From the NCBI RefSeq assembly GCF_037975245.1, contig NC_092579.1, positions 7,501,001 to 7,565,000 of the forward strand: a stretch of DNA of 64,000 bases, written 5' to 3'. The stretch comes from Apostichopus japonicus (Eukaryota > Echinodermata > Holothuroidea > Aspidochirotida > Stichopodidae). A program made the position numbers and the translations under genes. This document shows, in pieces, positions 45,003 to 57,649 of this stretch. The first letter of the stretch is position 1, and each line of letters begins with the position of its first letter. The notes under the pieces are model-generated. The model did no database searches and was not told where the DNA came from. It saw only the letters and a list, made by a program, of their open reading frames with translations.

Positions 45003-48000
45003 GTAAGTATATATTAGTCGTTAAGTAGTATCAGGGTTGTCGTTTTGTTTTAGGAACTGAAAGTGATGATAGATTTGTATATATATTGTACACTTGTGTG
45101 TTTATTGGATACATCAAACAGATTATTCTCTGATAGAAGTTCATTGTTTGACAAAGCTGCTGGGAGGTTTTTGTATCTTTAGGTCAAAAACCACATCCTA
45201 TTAAAACATTTTGTCTCCTGGAGATATATACAAAAGTTTACAAATTTGGTGCAGTATTAGCTGGAGTTCATCTGGCAACAGCCCAATTATTGATATCATC
45301 ATTTGTTTCTCAAAGCTGTCGCTATGGGTAACTAGTGCTGTTGGTATGGAATCATCGGCAGTATGATGGTGGTCTTATTAGTTGATCACTAGTATAAAAA
45401 AGTATAAAAAAAATTGTAATTATTATGCAATAGATCACTTGAAACATATATGTCCCAAAGTTGCAAGTCAAACTATTTTACACACCTGAAGTTGTGTATT
45501 CTAAAACATATTTTTCGTTCTGGGAAACTGCAGAGGTGAAGGCTGTATATCGAGAATCGCCCAATGCGTCTGTGTGCAAGTTCACCACCCAACATGTTCA
45601 CATGATTTTTATTTTGTATTTGTGTTACCTGTGCACAGATCACACACATGAGGACCTACTAACAGCGTCCTTCATTGAAACACTCATTTGAATATCGGCC
45701 CTTTCGTAACACTGCCCTTCATTTTTCGCCACTGCCCACTTCTTCACCTTTCAAGGTTATTAGCTGTTACATGTGTTACGTAATCAATTCGCCAAGCCTA
45801 GCAAAGGAAACGAGCATGGAAAAGTCACTCGCACAGCTCAACTTTCCCGCGATATACTGCGAGAGCCTATTAAAACACCTGAGGCAGGTTAACTGTCATG
45901 GCAGTGGTATTAAAGGGCGCATTTATGCTGGAGGGCCCTGTTAAACTGATTGTGAATGTGTTAGTTAATCGTTTTAAAATGATGTTTATACTAGTTCTAC
46001 TATATTGCTATACCCAGTCAGAAGATCTAATCATAGTCGGTATTTACTGTGTATAAACCGCTGACGATAGTATCAGCACACTTCGCAGTTCCAGCCAAAC
46101 CCTTGAAGGCACGCAGGCAAGTGCTGTATTGTGTGCTCGAATCGACTCTTCTTTGAATTCCCCATGGAAATGCAAACTCTCATTAAACGGCAGTCTTTAC
46201 TTGCAGCTCTGTTTACCAAGGGGGCTCGCTTTGGAGTGCTACAAGTGGTTTTCCTCTTTTCTCTGGCATTTCCTTGCAGTAAACCCCGCCCGGTTCTATA
46301 AGATGCTATAGCACTTTTGAGGATGTACACAATAGATTTGTTTACTAAATGCTTTCCTTACAGCTTCACAAATACTTTCTTTGGTCCCATTGAGGCCAGA
46401 TTGGCAGCTTTGCGGCACCTATTAAGGGTGGATCCCTGCTATTCAGGACGAACAAAACCAGTAATCCCTCCCAGTTACAGATATGTCTGTTTGTAATGGT
46501 ACTTCACGACTTAGTACTTCGGCCACGTAAAACAGTATGCAAAAGAAAAAAAAAACAAATTGGGAGGTTTGGTTTATTTTGGCACCTTACCAGTTTGTAT
46601 CAGTAAAATATGAAGACCTAGCTGCACCAGCTGTGGACCCAAGGATTAGTGCAGCTGGTAGAACTTTGGTGGTCATATATCACATACACAATTTAAGCAA
46701 AATAAGAGTGCTAGTGTAATGATGCTATATATAGCTATTGTAGTTTCTATGATATTCACTTTAAACATCTTTCAAGAGTGTCCTGTACAGGCTAATAGAT
46801 AATGAACTGCGACATGAGTATCACATTTCCAAGGTCAATTGAATAAACTCTGGGGCCAAATTGGTTGTGGGAGGGGATGGACTTAAAGGTCTTTAGTGTT
46901 CTCGTCTTCCCTTTAGAGATGTGTTTGGAATGACTTTTGCCAAAAGATGGTCACCAAGATATAAACGTTTTTACAAATTTTATGGTCACTTTCAGAGGAG
47001 CACTTGTACTACTCAGCAGGAAGTTTTTTAGTGTCTAAATATATACTTTTATACATCTTGGAATCAAAGGAAGGTTAGCTTTTAAAGTAACTTTCTTTCA
47101 GAAATTTTCAGCAGATGCACTCGAATGCTAAACTTGAGAGCAATACAATATGACCAAATTCAGCATGCAAAACTTACAAACAAAATTGTTCATTGTTGGC
47201 TGTATTTTGTCAAAACAAACTTGGGAATAATACATTGATACCGTAACTCACAAGCTACTGTAAAGAGCCCCCATAACACTGGGATAATGGCCTGAAAAAG
47301 ATATTCGAGATTTGAGTTCATTTCACCCATAATATTGCTTTGTATTTGAAGGTCATCAGTTACACTGCCCACAAATATGCTAGCAAGTTAACTAATTTAA
47401 GTTACATTCAAGTTAGCTTCAGCCAGCATTTAACTGCCACCCACAAAGCTTCTTACCTCACAGATGCATGTTAATGTTGTATTGTTTCCAAATTTTAGCA
47501 GCTAAAAGCTGCAAGGTTTCAAAAGGCTCGGTTTCTCAAAGTAATTCCTAGCCGGTGAGGGGTATTAAAGTCTCATTTAATGTCTCACTGTTGAAAACCA
47601 CTTTTAGGGTAGTGCTCAGTAATTAAAATGCGCCTCAAAATTTGAGCATTTTAACCAATTACTTGACATTCCACCATGGGGCGGCGTGGGGGGGGGGGCA
47701 GGCAATAATGACAAACTTTAAAGAATAACTTTTGGCCCGAAATTAATTTCGATACATTTGTAGTCTGTTCAATAACACAGTTTTCAAAAAAGAGAAGTTC
47801 AATCCAAGTTGTCTTATAGAACACTTTAAATTTTGAGAAATGATCGTTAAACAGCAGATGTTCGTCGATTAAGGACTGTATAGTCTATTGCAAACTATGA
47901 GGTCAGTTCGTCAAAAGCAACACAAAACTCGTTCAATGGGAAACACTTGTATGGTCTCAGATGACATGTTTTCAATCGGAAGAATGCTCTGTTGTTTATA

Positions 48001-48108
48001 TCAATTATAAAGAAAATGTCTTACTTGAGTTATTAGGATTTGTGAAACAACCAATGGACATGAAGGGCCTGCACACACGGAGGAGCTGATGGCATCGTCT
48101 CTGAAGCC
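45003..48108. other. large putative intron, nothing secure
   Basis: Slightly GC-richer patches at 45690-45950 and 46080-46300 contain short open frames, for example MEKSLAQLNFPAIYCESLLK at 45816, but no consistent splice phase with exon 45002 and no recognisable family. Confidence 0.4.
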
Positions 48109-48112
48109 TTAA

Positions 48113-48480
48113 AGGCATTGAAGACTCACCCCAAACCGTGTGTGGCCATCTGAAAAAGTTAACTTTCGTTGCTTGCAAGTGACGTTTTGTTTGTGTCGCT
48201 ACAAAATGCAGACAGTACAGTAATGAAACGTGTTACCTTGTTTTCTTTTGCTGGACCTGAGATGTCCATCGCTGTATCGTTTGTACACTGTGCTGTGGGT
48301 ATTGACCGCAGCTGTATGTACTGACTGTACACTAATGTCTAATTACCGAAGGTAGCAAGCTGTGTGCGTATTTTCTGCGATGGATGGTTGTGTCTAACAC
48401 TTTTGTTACACCTCATTCAAAACTAGGTCAGATTACCGCCATTAGACGTTTCTTTTTGCGTGAGTCTTTGAACACACTCT
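48113..48480 (+). mobile_element. TTAA-targeting MITE, copy 2
   Basis: Flanked by TTAA (48109-48112 and 48481-48484). Left end AGGCATTGAAGACTCACC; right end reads TGAGTCTTTGAACACACTCT. Shares GCTGGACCTGAGATGTCCAT and TTAGACGTTTCTTTTTGCG with the other three copies. Confidence 0.9.
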
Positions 48481-48484
48481 TTAA

Positions 48485-50216
48485 AAGAAGCATCACAGAG
48501 ATTTAAATTTATATTGTAAAGGTGAATATCTCTAAAACCAAAATAGATACAAAGAGAAACTTTACTAGCACAGTGGCACTCACAGTTACCTTTTTTTTCT
48601 TGGACTATAAACATATAAAGACTTAAAATTGTGCCTAAAGCCACACCTATTTATTTAGCATGAAGCTGTGATTTTCAATAAGTAGCCAATTTAATGCATC
48701 TCAGTGTCTGGCTATGATCTTACAGTATAAGGTTTGAAGTTTCTCTGTTATTCTACATTTTAGGTGTAAATTGTGTTTCATCGTCGTCTTCCACCACCTT
48801 ATTTACTTATATACTCTCTGTCTCCAATTGTTCCTCCCTTTAACCCTCTCTCTGATATATTGTTGTCTTTAAAGTGTTCAGACCCCCCATTCCTGGGTGG
48901 GAGGCAAACCCATTAACTTCTAAGTATCAAACACTTGAGTTTCAGTTTATCTCTCTTTGAAGGAGCTTTCAGCACTGCATGCATGGTAAGGTAAAAGATT
49001 TGAAAGAAAAAACTTTGATGTCATCATCCTGTGGTATTCTGACAAACACATTTTACTTCTTCAAATTGACTATATAAACTAGACAAGACAAACAGTTATT
49101 ATTTGCTGTATGAATCATAAACGGTTCTACTTCTCTGAGTAACTGCAATGGTTATCTCACTGAAAGAGATTTTTTTTTGGTAGTAGTAGTAGTAGCACCT
49201 AATTAAATAAAGCTGTTTCAGCATTTTCCTTACAAGGGGAAGCTCAATGGAATTGAGATTAGCAGCTCAAACAGGTGAGGCCTTTTTCCCTTTCAGTGAA
49301 AGTTACTGGTAGGTTTGAAATCTCTGATATGACCACCCAACTGGATAATCCTCACAGCCAGACATTTCGGTGAATGTGCTGCAGATTTTAGAAGAATAGC
49401 CTGACGACTTTTGTCAGTGGGTTAAAGTCGCTTCCTACGATGATGCAGTTTATTAGCTTGGCTAATCAACTTTATATTCGTGCATATATGATTAAACATT
49501 AACTTATGAAATGTGTCCGGCTGATCAACTTTTAGAATGTAAGGACACAATAATCTTTGGCTTGAATTGCCTCTAGTCTTTTTGCAGCAGTGGAGACAGT
49601 TAAAATGGAGGGAGTGGTAGGGGATGGGCACTATTTTAAAGCCAAAATGGGATTGATGGCCACCAGAATTGTAGTTGCTATGACGACAGTTTTAAGAAGT
49701 AAACAACATGCACCAATGTGTAAACCATTATTTATCCCTCTTAATTAGAGTTCAAAGTAATTTGTGAATGTTGAACTGTCCTTGTCAGTCCAGACAGAAG
49801 GAAAAGAAACTTATTTCTTGTCTAGGTGCCACTACTTTTTTAAAATGTCAATGTGTGTGTGCCAGATTTAAACTTCGTCCTTTCCAGCTTACTGCCCTAA
49901 AAGCTCAGTGAAATGACACATTTCTATGCAATTTTAATATTAATATTCATTGTTTTCATTGAGTTATCTGTTGTTAAACATTTTGAGCTGAATAAAATTT
50001 GCCAGATTTATTAACAAGTTCGTAGATTCTATAAACTTCAATCAAAATTTGCAAGCCCCACGCAACAGATCATGCGCCAATCAAATCTCTCTGTTTTGTC
50101 TAAGACCGTTAGGCATAGGACTACTTTCACTTTTGTGGCTAGTCTGTGTTGGGTTTCTTCACTTGAATAGTATCTTTCTTTTGGTCTTACTGATGTATCA
50201 CATGTATGTATTTTAG
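48485..50216. other. no feature recognised
   Basis: AT-rich DNA with a short TAG microsatellite at 49181-49195. No element ends, exons or RNA genes seen. Confidence 0.4.
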
Positions 50217-50282
50217 ATCCTCCTGCAAGCAAGAACTTGTGGAGAAGCCTCACTGGCTTATCAAAGCCGCAATCTGATCGAA
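50217..50282 (+). CDS. possible third exon of the + gene
   Basis: Acceptor TGTATGTATTTTAG, then a frame that joins exon 45002 in phase (G plus AT makes Asp): DPPASKNLWRSLTGLSKPQS and on. The only donor near is GTCAGT at 50283, which is weak; the frame stays open to a stop at 50431. Suggestive only. Confidence 0.25.
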
Positions 50283-50746
50283 GTCAGTCTCTTACATTCA
50301 TATTTAACATCCATGATTATGAATTGTCAATTGTCAACAACTCTGTAACTGGACGACATGCATACATTAAACTTGGAGTGACTCGAACCGGGGACCTAAT
50401 GATTGGACCTTATGATTGGACCTTATTGTAGCTTGCGAAATTGTCATTTCCTTCCATTGCAATGAATAAACCGGTGTTTTCAGACGTTTCCTCCATGGAA
50501 TTGGGTAAAAAAAGTGGACGGTACGAGTATATATGTTACATTTATGTAATGAACATGTTGATATGGGGGGTCGCAGTGATTTTACGGTAAATCGTTCGCG
50601 CCATAAGGGCAACAGAAAATCAATTTCTTTCTTTCGATTTCGACAGCTTTGTTTGATTAAACCCACCTGGTCAGAGTGCATTTAGAATAAGAAACATTGA
50701 ATCTGCTTCGGAAGTTTGTTTTCAAGTACAAAGCACACCTACTGTT

Positions 50747-50784
50747 GTACCAGGGAGCTGCTACTAGCAGCTCCCTGGTTGTAC
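50747..50784. repeat. near-perfect palindrome, CAGGGAGCTGCTA stem
   Basis: GTACCAGGGAGCTGCTA, one base, TAGCAGCTCCCTGG then TTGTAC: a stem of 17 or more pairs with almost no loop. Family member of the foldbacks at 43735 and 57613. Confidence 0.9.
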
Positions 50785-50884
50785 TGTATGTTGCATTAGA
50801 ATCATCAATCAGACCATTCTGGTATGTTATACGGTACTGTCCCTCAACAGTGGTCTCCAGTCCTTCCAGAATAGAACTGTAACT

Positions 50885-53868
50885 TGAATCTACAGCATCC
50901 ACCAATTTCTGAGCTGAGAAATTTCAATGGCTTATTAGGAAAGGAGTACTTAAAGAAACATTATTACTCAGGTTTTACTGTTTTTCAGTGCATGAAAAAT
51001 GGAAATGATAGCTACAGTAGGGTCAAAAAAGTTAAAAGGAATAGGGAGGTAGTATTTGTCCAGGCGTAGTACTTGAACGTCTATGAGTTCTGTGACTAAA
51101 AAAAGTGCACAGCAAACCTAACACATCATTATGTACAATGATTGGCCATCAGACCACTGAGGGGTGTCATAGTGTCCCTCTACAGTGGACTATATTTGCA
51201 ATTGTGTGGATTTGGCCTATTAATGAGACATTTTATAAATGAAGCCCCTGTATGCTACAATCCATAAATATTGACAAAACATCCAATGCCCAGTGATGAT
51301 TAAGCAATGTTTAATGGAATAATTAATCTTCGCATTGCGAGCTAAATTATTAATGCAAGTTTCTATTTCTTCAAACTTGGGATGAATTTTTGGTGAATTT
51401 TTAACAGAGATTCAACATTTAATAAAATCACAGAACATTGTTTCATCAACTTGCGTAGAAAGCGTCAACCATTTCGAGAAATTAGCATGTACATGTGAGT
51501 AATATTACAGTAAAGGGGGAAAGCGTTTGTAGGATAAAATTTCTATAGAAAAATCCTTGATTAATTCTATCGTTTCATTTTATTTTGAATTTTTTTTTTA
51601 TTCAGTATCAACTTAAATTGTTGCATTGTTTGCCAGCAATAGCTGTTCTGTCTGGATGATCAGAGAATCTCTTTGTGTGATCTTGGATCATGTATTCACA
51701 GCCTTCTTTGTTTGTTGAGTGATTGCCAGGAGGGAAAACATTGCTTTGATAGCTCGATCTGGAACATTCCCTCTGATAAGATATATACTGTAATGGCTTG
51801 TGGATGGATCTCTGTGGACAGTTTTGTTGAAGGTTTTGATGTGGAAATGAAAAAGGAGAAAGAAAGAAGGGGGGAAAAAAAGAGAGAAGAGAAGGAAAAT
51901 GGAAAAATCCTTTGTGTGTGGAATTGCTAAAAGAAATACCCTTGGGAAACACTTAAGTTGTTGGATGTAAACTGAAAGGGGAGAACTTTTAGAAAACCAA
52001 ACAAACCATTCATTGTATCTGATAGGAAAAGAGAAGTCCTTCATGTTGAGTGTGAATGGAGAGGACGATCATCACATGCTCTGTTGGTAGGTTCTTTTTT
52101 TGTTGTTAGGTTTATCTTTAATCAGGCAGCCTTTTGTATCTTACGAATGCAGAGAAGAGGAGGTATATATACCTACCTGCCTGCCAATATATTGTTAAAA
52201 GTGTATTGCAGAGCTTCGCTGTGCTTTCAATTGTACTCCAATACTTGCAGTGTTTGGTAACATTCTAATGCCTTCATCTCACGTACCCCACTACCTGTCT
52301 CCTTCCCTCCTCTATGCCTCGATCTCGCCTCCCCTGCCACCCTCCTATCTCCCTGCCTCCCTTTCCTCATCCTTCCCTCTCCCAAAGGAAAGTCGAGAAT
52401 TAACTGTGAAGACAGGTTTTTAATATGTCTGTGGGCTGGATAGAGAGGTCCTGATTTATTTCAAGGGACAGAACATTGGAATGGTATTAATTCAAATTAT
52501 ATTAGCAGCTTTTTGTATCTGCAGATTAAATTTAAATTAAATTTTGCTTAAAGATTCCCCCAAATACTTGATTTACATCTTTATACCTTTATGTATACAT
52601 TTATAAATACTGCACTGTTACCCAACAGCAGTATCCTTTCAATGGGGGTGATGCTAGTCATTGGCTTGAGATCATTCCTAAATCTGGAAGCAATGGTGCA
52701 TTTAACCTTATAATGGGTACCTATTTGAAGTCATGAGTAACACACTTGACCTCCACCCCTCCCCTTCTCCCTCTTAAAAGATTCATATCCAGATGAGGGA
52801 AGTTCCACTATTACTTTGAACTTAATTGTGAACCACTTTATTAATATTTTCCTGCATGATGCCTCCTGAGATCAGTTTTTGGCAACAGTTTGCTTTTGTT
52901 TCTAAGTTTTATTACAAAACAATGTAAACTGGATTAATTGAGGTTTCATCTGGATCTCTTGTCAGATTATGACATGTTTTTGATTAGCCAATTAATCGAA
53001 TTGCCACTCGAGTAATTATTTACCTAATACGGAAAACAGAAATTAAAAGGAAGTCTCCTCCACTAGTAAGCCACCCCGGGTATATATGGTATTATATATG
53101 GAAAAAATGTAAGTTAAGTGATGACAGTTTCTAAAATTAGGTTAAACTATCAAAAAATAGGAAGGATGAATGGGTCAAGTTTCTAAACAAGTTGAATTAA
53201 GTAGGTCATATACACACATTGAAATGGTTTCACTTGTTGATAAGCAGGTCAGTCCTGAATGGAGTCCATATTATTAGTAAGAAGTGACCAGGGTTTACTT
53301 TGGCTTTAGCTAGGGCTCAGCAAATGGGATTTTTGTTTAGCTGGTAAATTTGTTGTGGTTCCTGTTTAAACTACCTTGTTAAGTTTCAAAGAGGTTTCCT
53401 ATTTACTGTTTATTAGCTACCACCTTACCTCAGGGTCCTGAACAATGCTTTCATTTATTCCAATTTTTGTCCGACTTCATGGAGCACTAGTAAAGTTGTA
53501 AGTGTTTGTAGGTTTGAATGTAAACATAGAAGGGACAGGAACTACTGTTCATGTCAGTGTATATGGTCATTATATACGGTCTCTGTGGCTGTTATTTTCC
53601 CCTCTATTGAGATATCAAAGGAAGAAGCTGTTTTAGACATGATTCGAGGTGTACCGTAGCTTTTTTGTTGTCACTAATTAACTGGTTGGAAGTGAACAGT
53701 ATCTCTTTGTTGTCGCTTTTATATTGAAGCATCAGGTTGGATGTACAGATGATGTCTTAATGTCTGGCAAAAAAAAAAATGTTCACAAGAGCTGAAATAT
53801 AAAAGAGCAAAGTCTGAAATGATAGAATTGTGCCATTTTCAACTGAAAGGTAAAACAGGGTGTCCCCA
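50885..53868. other. no gene recognised
   Basis: Contains a purine tract (51845-51905) and a pyrimidine tract (52275-52385), which generate biased open frames. No exon joins the upstream gene in phase with good sites. Confidence 0.4.
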
Positions 53869-53872
53869 TTAA

Positions 53873-54212
53873 AGGCAATGAAGACTCGCCCCAAACCCTG
53901 TGCGGCCATCTGGAAAAGTTAATTTTCTGTTGCTTGCAAAAAAATGCAGACAGTAATGAAACGTGATACCATATGTTATCTTTAGCTGGACCTGAGATGT
54001 CCATCGCTCTATCGTTAGTACACTGTGCTGTGGGTAATTGACCGCAGCTGAATGTACTGACTGTACACTAGTGTTTAAATACAGACGTTAGCAAGCTCTG
54101 TGTGTATTTTCTGGGATCGATGGTGGTGTCTAACACTTCTGTTACACCTCATTCGAAACTAGGTCATATTACCGGCATTAGACGTTTCTTTTTGCGCAAG
54201 TCTTCACACCCT
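53873..54212 (+). mobile_element. TTAA-targeting MITE, copy 3
   Basis: Flanked by TTAA (53869-53872 and 54213-54216). Ends AGGCAATGAAGACTCGCC and GCAAGTCTTCACACCCT; the right end, reversed, gives AGGGTGTGAAGACTTGC, so the termini are imperfect inverted repeats. This copy shows the structure best. Confidence 0.9.
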
Positions 54213-54216
54213 TTAA

Positions 54217-56876
54217 TAATGATACTCCATCATATCAGCACAGTGTTAATTTATAGAGCTGTCCTGACTCAGTGCTGTATCACTGCAATATAAAGAGGAT
54301 CATATATATGCAACAATCAATTGAAAAGTGCATGTCAAAATAAGTAAGAAATATATTTCACAGGATCCAGGGGTCCACATATACCTGTCGTATAACCCCC
54401 CCCCCCCCCCCATATGGTAGCTTAAAGTCATGCAACTTGGTCATGTTGAACATATCCCTGCACATCTTCACAGCAAGACAAAAATCTCATAAAAGTTGAA
54501 CAATTTTTGAGCTGAGAGATTTATGATGTCTTTTCAATAAAGAGTAAAAAGCTCTCAAGATTGGTTAATATTTTAGTGGGCTGGTTTTATGCTCAGTTAC
54601 CCAGTATATATATGGCTTTTATGATCCTTGACTTGAAAGTTCATTGAAGTTTTTGGTATTTCATCCAGGCTGTGGTATAAAGTACAGAGACATCATTTGG
54701 TGGTAAAATACAGTCCTTTTTTGGTGCACCAGTGCGTCTCTCCTTCTCTATGGGCTGGCTCACTGCTCGCTGTGTGTAAGTTGTGTTGTAGTGACCTTCT
54801 GATCTTGAGAGAGTCAGGCCTAATCTAATCTGGCAGCTATCTCGGTTCCAGTTCGCAAGATATCCAAAGTATTAGGAGGAAATATTTTTATCCAATGAAT
54901 TGTTGCTGTAATATCCGGAAGCCTGTGATCATACCCTGGGGAGTGTATTTTAGGTCCTGATAAAAAACTTCCCTTCTTGTGTATATATACATATCTAGTA
55001 TAGCCATTGCAGGATGTTTTTTTGACTAAGTGATTTGACTAAGGTAGGGGTTGGTCAGTATGTACCTCACTGTCGGTATTAAATTCTGTTGAAAGAGGAA
55101 TTGTTTCTGTCTTTGTCAGCGATCTAGCATTGAGCTATGATATCATAGATCTGTCATTTGTAAACTTACAATTGCCAGATCAGGTAAAGAAACAAGTTCA
55201 GTTTGCATACTTGTGTGAAGTATTTAGTGGGATCTCAGGTAAGTGCCTAATACATACTTGTCTCTAAGTATGAGTGGGGGTGTAAGTGTATAGAAGTCAT
55301 TAAAGTGCCTTATACTACTAGTGATGGTTCTTAAATTTTAAGTCCAAAAAAAAAGAAAGGAAAACGACCTCATCTAGGTTTTACTTATTATACAGCACGT
55401 CCTTTTAAGGCAGAGGTAGGACAAGGCCTTGAAGTAAGTAAATTGTTGTCTTTGAATTATATTCGTTCACTTTCTCTTTGTGAAGAAGCTTCATCATGAT
55501 TTTGTGATCGTTTACAACCTTAGACTACAATTAAAAGTGCTAAACGAGATGATTTGAACTATCATGATAGGTATTGTTTTGATCATGTCTATAATTATGG
55601 AATGCATTATGGAGCTTTCATGTAATTAATTCTATGCTCTTCAAACCGATACTGGTTATTAATACGCTTATCCCTCAGATGTAATGAATGTGCAGCACAA
55701 TGTAAAATTGTGCAGCATGCATGCTATATGGATTGTTGTACAAGTAAGTACTGAATTTTATCCACCTTTAGCTTCTGTTCTACTCAAGGATTAAACCTTG
55801 GAGGGTCCATGACATTTCAAGGGCCCTCTGCAACTCAAACACAACTCAATAGGATACAGAATAACAATAGCACCTTAGAAAATGGAAGGAAATTATTCAA
55901 CCTTTTAACAAAGACCAGGACAATCACTCAGTCTCTGAATTCTTTCATCTCTTGAAAAAAGCGAGCTTCACTGTGTGTTTGAAAAGGTTTTGCATTCTTT
56001 TCTAAATAAATGAGAGGAAAAAAGTACGGAAGTGATTAGGTGGGCAATAGGTGAATAAGTTGAATGCTCTGTCAGACAGCAGTGATTTACCAATTCAGAG
56101 TGTTTCTGATACTGTCAAACTTATAGCCCTAGGTTTTCGAATGTCAATTTAACCAAAGGACAATGCTTTACAGCAGAACTGAAACAACAGATATATCTAG
56201 GTACGGTAAATTGTTGAGAAAGTTATAATATCAATGTTGAATAATAACACAGATCATATTGTTGCACTCCATGCCTATTGTTAGTTTTCATACTTTGTCG
56301 AGTACCACCCTCCACATTGCACGCAATAATGTCTGTAAATATAAAGGTCACCTCACTGTGTTCATTCCATATGAATGTTCATTTATTGTTTGTGCTTCAC
56401 AACAATAATTACTACAATGTAAAGAACACACAGTTTATACAGTAAGATAATGTCATGAAGAGGAAGTAGGCCTACTGTATGCTGAGAATCCTGGTGGGCT
56501 GGAGATTAGCTAACTCCCGTAAAGCAGCATTTTGCGTTTTGTCGCTGTTTTCCTCTTTTTTGACAAGTCCATCGAGTTTTTTACATATATCAATCACAAA
56601 ACAGCAAACTAAGATATTAGCCAAGTTATTTCTCTGCCAAAAGCGTTAATTGGCGAGTAATTAAGGACATTTGCAGATAATGAGAAAAGTGTCCACCGAC
56701 ACATTCCACATTTTATATTAATCGCAAACTGTTCCCCCAACCCACTAGTTCAAATCCAACTAGTTCAAATCCAACCAATCAGAGATGCAGGTTTAGTTAT
56801 GAGCCGTTGCTAAATATAGATTCAAACGTCGAGTTGGTAACTTTGAACAACCAGCGAGCTGGACTCTAAAGGCCCG
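54217..56876. other. no gene recognised
   Basis: Holds a C-tract (54397-54412) and AT-rich DNA. No mobile element ends or exons seen. Confidence 0.4.
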
Positions 56877-56879
56877 GTC

Positions 56880-57278
56880 AGACTACAGCGATATTTTATC
56901 GGAATACGGTCCGATTTTTCCGATTTGGGGCCGAAGAGTGAGGTTTGTGGTAGTGAATATAATGAATGCAGTGGAATATTCCAATACCTACTCCAAATCT
57001 GAGGGGTTCTGGAACGGACTAAATTCTGAAGTGACGTCACATCCAAAAACGATAAAAATCGGAAGAGAAATCGGATAGCTATCCGATATTAGGAAACGGA
57101 GTCAATATCAAAAGTTAGGAGAGGGCTATATATTCCACATCGGAATGGCTCAACAGATAGCAAATCAGGTCCTTTATCACTGTGGCTAGAAGACCCGAAC
57201 GAAAAACAGGCTGTTTCGATACCTCCGCGAAAATCTGATAGTATTCCGATAAAAAATCGGTATAGTGTGACCGGGCCT
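56880..57278. mobile_element. PIF/Harbinger-like MITE, TAA target duplication
   Basis: A 399-bp element. Left end AGGCCCGGTCAGACTA, right end TAGTGTGACCGGGCCT, with complementary ATTTTATCGGAATACGG-type subterminal sequence on both sides. Flanked by TAA (56877-56879 and 57279-57281). The 3-bp TWA target and GGCC-type ends fit PIF/Harbinger. It sits inside the loop of an AGGGAGCTG foldback (see findings). Confidence 0.85.
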
Positions 57279-57281
57279 TAA

Positions 57282-57298
57282 CAGCTCCCTGGTACAAC
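57282..57298. repeat. half of a foldback split by a MITE
   Basis: CAGCTCCCTGGTACAAC is the exact reverse complement of the left arm of the 50747 palindrome. Its partner arm, diverged (CAACCAGCGAGCTGG), lies at about 56858-56872 across the MITE. Confidence 0.75.
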
Positions 57299-57312
57299 TG
57301 CCATAGACAATC

Positions 57313-57357
57313 TACACAAATCAAGCATGGATCTACACAAATCAAGCATGGTGTTGT
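57313..57357 (+). repeat. 23-base direct duplication
   Basis: ATCTACACAAATCAAGCATG occurs twice in a row. Simple slippage-type duplication. Confidence 0.8.
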
Positions 57358-57612
57358 ATTACGTATTGGCATGCAATGACGTTTGTAGCTTTTAAATATT
57401 CATATTATGGACAAGGTTTATTTGGATCCCAAGGGAAAATATCTTCTACAAAAACAAAGTTGAAAGTTGTAAATTTTCAACTTTTATGCCACCATTTGAA
57501 GTAAGATTTGAATAGATAAGCTAGTTATGTATGTCGTTATGGCATCGTGGAATCAATGAGGTTGAGAAAAAACCATAGAAAAGGACGCAAAATGCTGCTT
57601 TAAGCATATTCT

Positions 57613-57643
57613 AGGGAGCTGCTATAAAGTAAAACAGCTCCCC
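57613..57643. repeat. foldback, AGGGAGCTGCT stem
   Basis: AGGGAGCTGCT, short A-rich loop, ACAGCTCCCC. Third intact-looking member of the family. Confidence 0.8.
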
Positions 57644-57649
57644 GATTAG

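Noticed and set aside
50747-50784. Hairpin as a microRNA precursor
   Set aside because: Stem is nearly perfect with almost no loop and recurs in a repeat family, unlike a miRNA hairpin.
51673-51930. 85-codon Lys/Glu-rich open frame
   Set aside because: Low-complexity purine tract, no splice sites in phase.
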